5,750 bases of DNA from JBGFRR01 sp041695045 (GTDB taxonomy: Bacteria; Bacteroidota; Ignavibacteria; UBA10030), in the NCBI GenBank assembly GCA_041695045.1, contig JBGFRR010000009.1, forward strand, positions 1-5,750, written 5' to 3'. The notes below the pieces were generated by a model. It made no database searches and was not told the DNA's origin. It saw nothing but the letters and a program-made list of their open reading frames with translations. Below are positions 5,510 through 5,750 of the stretch, one piece after another. The first letter of the stretch is position 1, and every line of letters starts with the position of its first letter. The position numbers were made by a program, and so were the translations under genes.

Positions 5510-5750
5510 TTACGGGAGTTGCCCTTCTGTGTGCTTTGCGAGGAATGGATCGAGAGAGTCATTTCGATTTCTTTGATTTCATCGTACGTAAGGTCAAAGA
5601 GTTGGTAGCAAAGTCGGTCATTCTCTTTCTCGAGCAACTTACGCTCCTCGTCATTGTTGGAGCCGAGCAAACGGGCGACATTCGTGGCAATGAAGGTGCT
5701 TAGTTCGGAAGATTCGAACAATTGCTTGGGGATAGGATAGGAACCTACAT
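5506..5750 (-). CDS. C-terminal tail of a probable DNA methyltransferase (cut by window edge)
   Basis: The frame is open to the right edge and gives 81 residues ending at TGA. It includes YPIPKQLFESSELSTF, a charged helix (EERKLLEKEN), then DRLCYQLFDLTYDEIKEIE. The pattern D-xL-xYxLxxLTxxEIxxIE is the usual closing segment of large N6-adenine methyltransferases of the Eco57I and related type II/IIG groups (DxLVYELYGLTEEEIxIVE). The catalytic motifs would be upstream, outside the window. A TTG at 5721 is an in-frame possible start, but the frame continues without interruption beyond it, so I treat it as internal. Its stop overlaps the start of the nuclease by four bases, placing modification before restriction in one transcript, which would favour early protection of host DNA. 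Confidence 0.6.
   Translation of the reverse strand, partial: VGSYPIPKQLFESSELSTFIATNVARLLGSNNDEERKLLEKENDRLCYQLFDLTYDEIKEIEMTLSIHSSQSTQKGNSRK

Noticed and set aside
1..5750. CRISPR array, tRNA or rRNA
   Set aside because: No regularly spaced repeats, cloverleaf-like segment or rRNA-like conserved stretch was seen.

Overview
The window carries a bacterial cytochrome c maturation (Ccm, System I) gene cluster on the minus strand. It runs ccmB, ccmC, ccmD, ccmE, ccmF, reading from about 4477 down to 198. The family calls rest on clear signatures: the tryptophan-rich WWD heme-handling motifs in CcmC and CcmF, the FVSEEERGT motif in CcmB, a 45-residue single-span CcmD, and a CcmE whose heme-attachment motif is CPSKY instead of the usual HxxxY. 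That last feature marks the variant System I known from some archaea and anaerobic or deeply branching bacteria. The genes overlap or lie within 19 bases of each other, so they form one operon.

Region by region: 2-115 (+) is the last 37 codons of what looks like an insertion-sequence transposase, convergent with ccmF. 116-197 is an intergenic gap with a weak inverted repeat. 198-4477 (-) is the ccm operon. 4478-4885 has no intact gene and is mobile-element debris: a near-perfect GC-rich palindrome, the first ~44 codons of an IS110-family (DEDD) transposase pointing toward ccmB, a possible outward promoter, and a second GC-rich hairpin. 4886-5509 (-) is a PD-(D/E)xK nuclease, probably a type II restriction enzyme. 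5506-5750 (-) is the C-terminal tail of its probable DNA methyltransferase partner, cut by the window edge and joined to the nuclease by an ATGA overlap.

In function, CcmB and CcmC are the membrane parts of the complex that loads heme onto the periplasmic chaperone CcmE, CcmD holds that complex together, and CcmF attaches heme from CcmE to apocytochrome CXXCH sites. The ATPase ccmA, normally directly upstream of ccmB, is not in this window; IS110 debris and a restriction-modification module occupy its usual place. No ccmG or ccmH is seen after ccmF before the transposase end. The cluster therefore appears to have been cut and re-flanked by mobile DNA on both sides.

The organism is not certain. 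Variant CcmE, a compact B-C-D-E-F order and protein style (for example FWNWDPRQTS in CcmC) suggest a Bacteroidota/Chlorobiota-type or other deep-branching Gram-negative bacterium; this is inference. Two sampled 60-base lines inside ccm are about 62-65% GC, and two inside the restriction-modification part about 42-43%, consistent with a separate origin for that module. I found no convincing wholly new system; the most interesting points are the variant Ccm chemistry, the enlarged CcmF periplasmic domain and the mobile DNA at the ccmA position.
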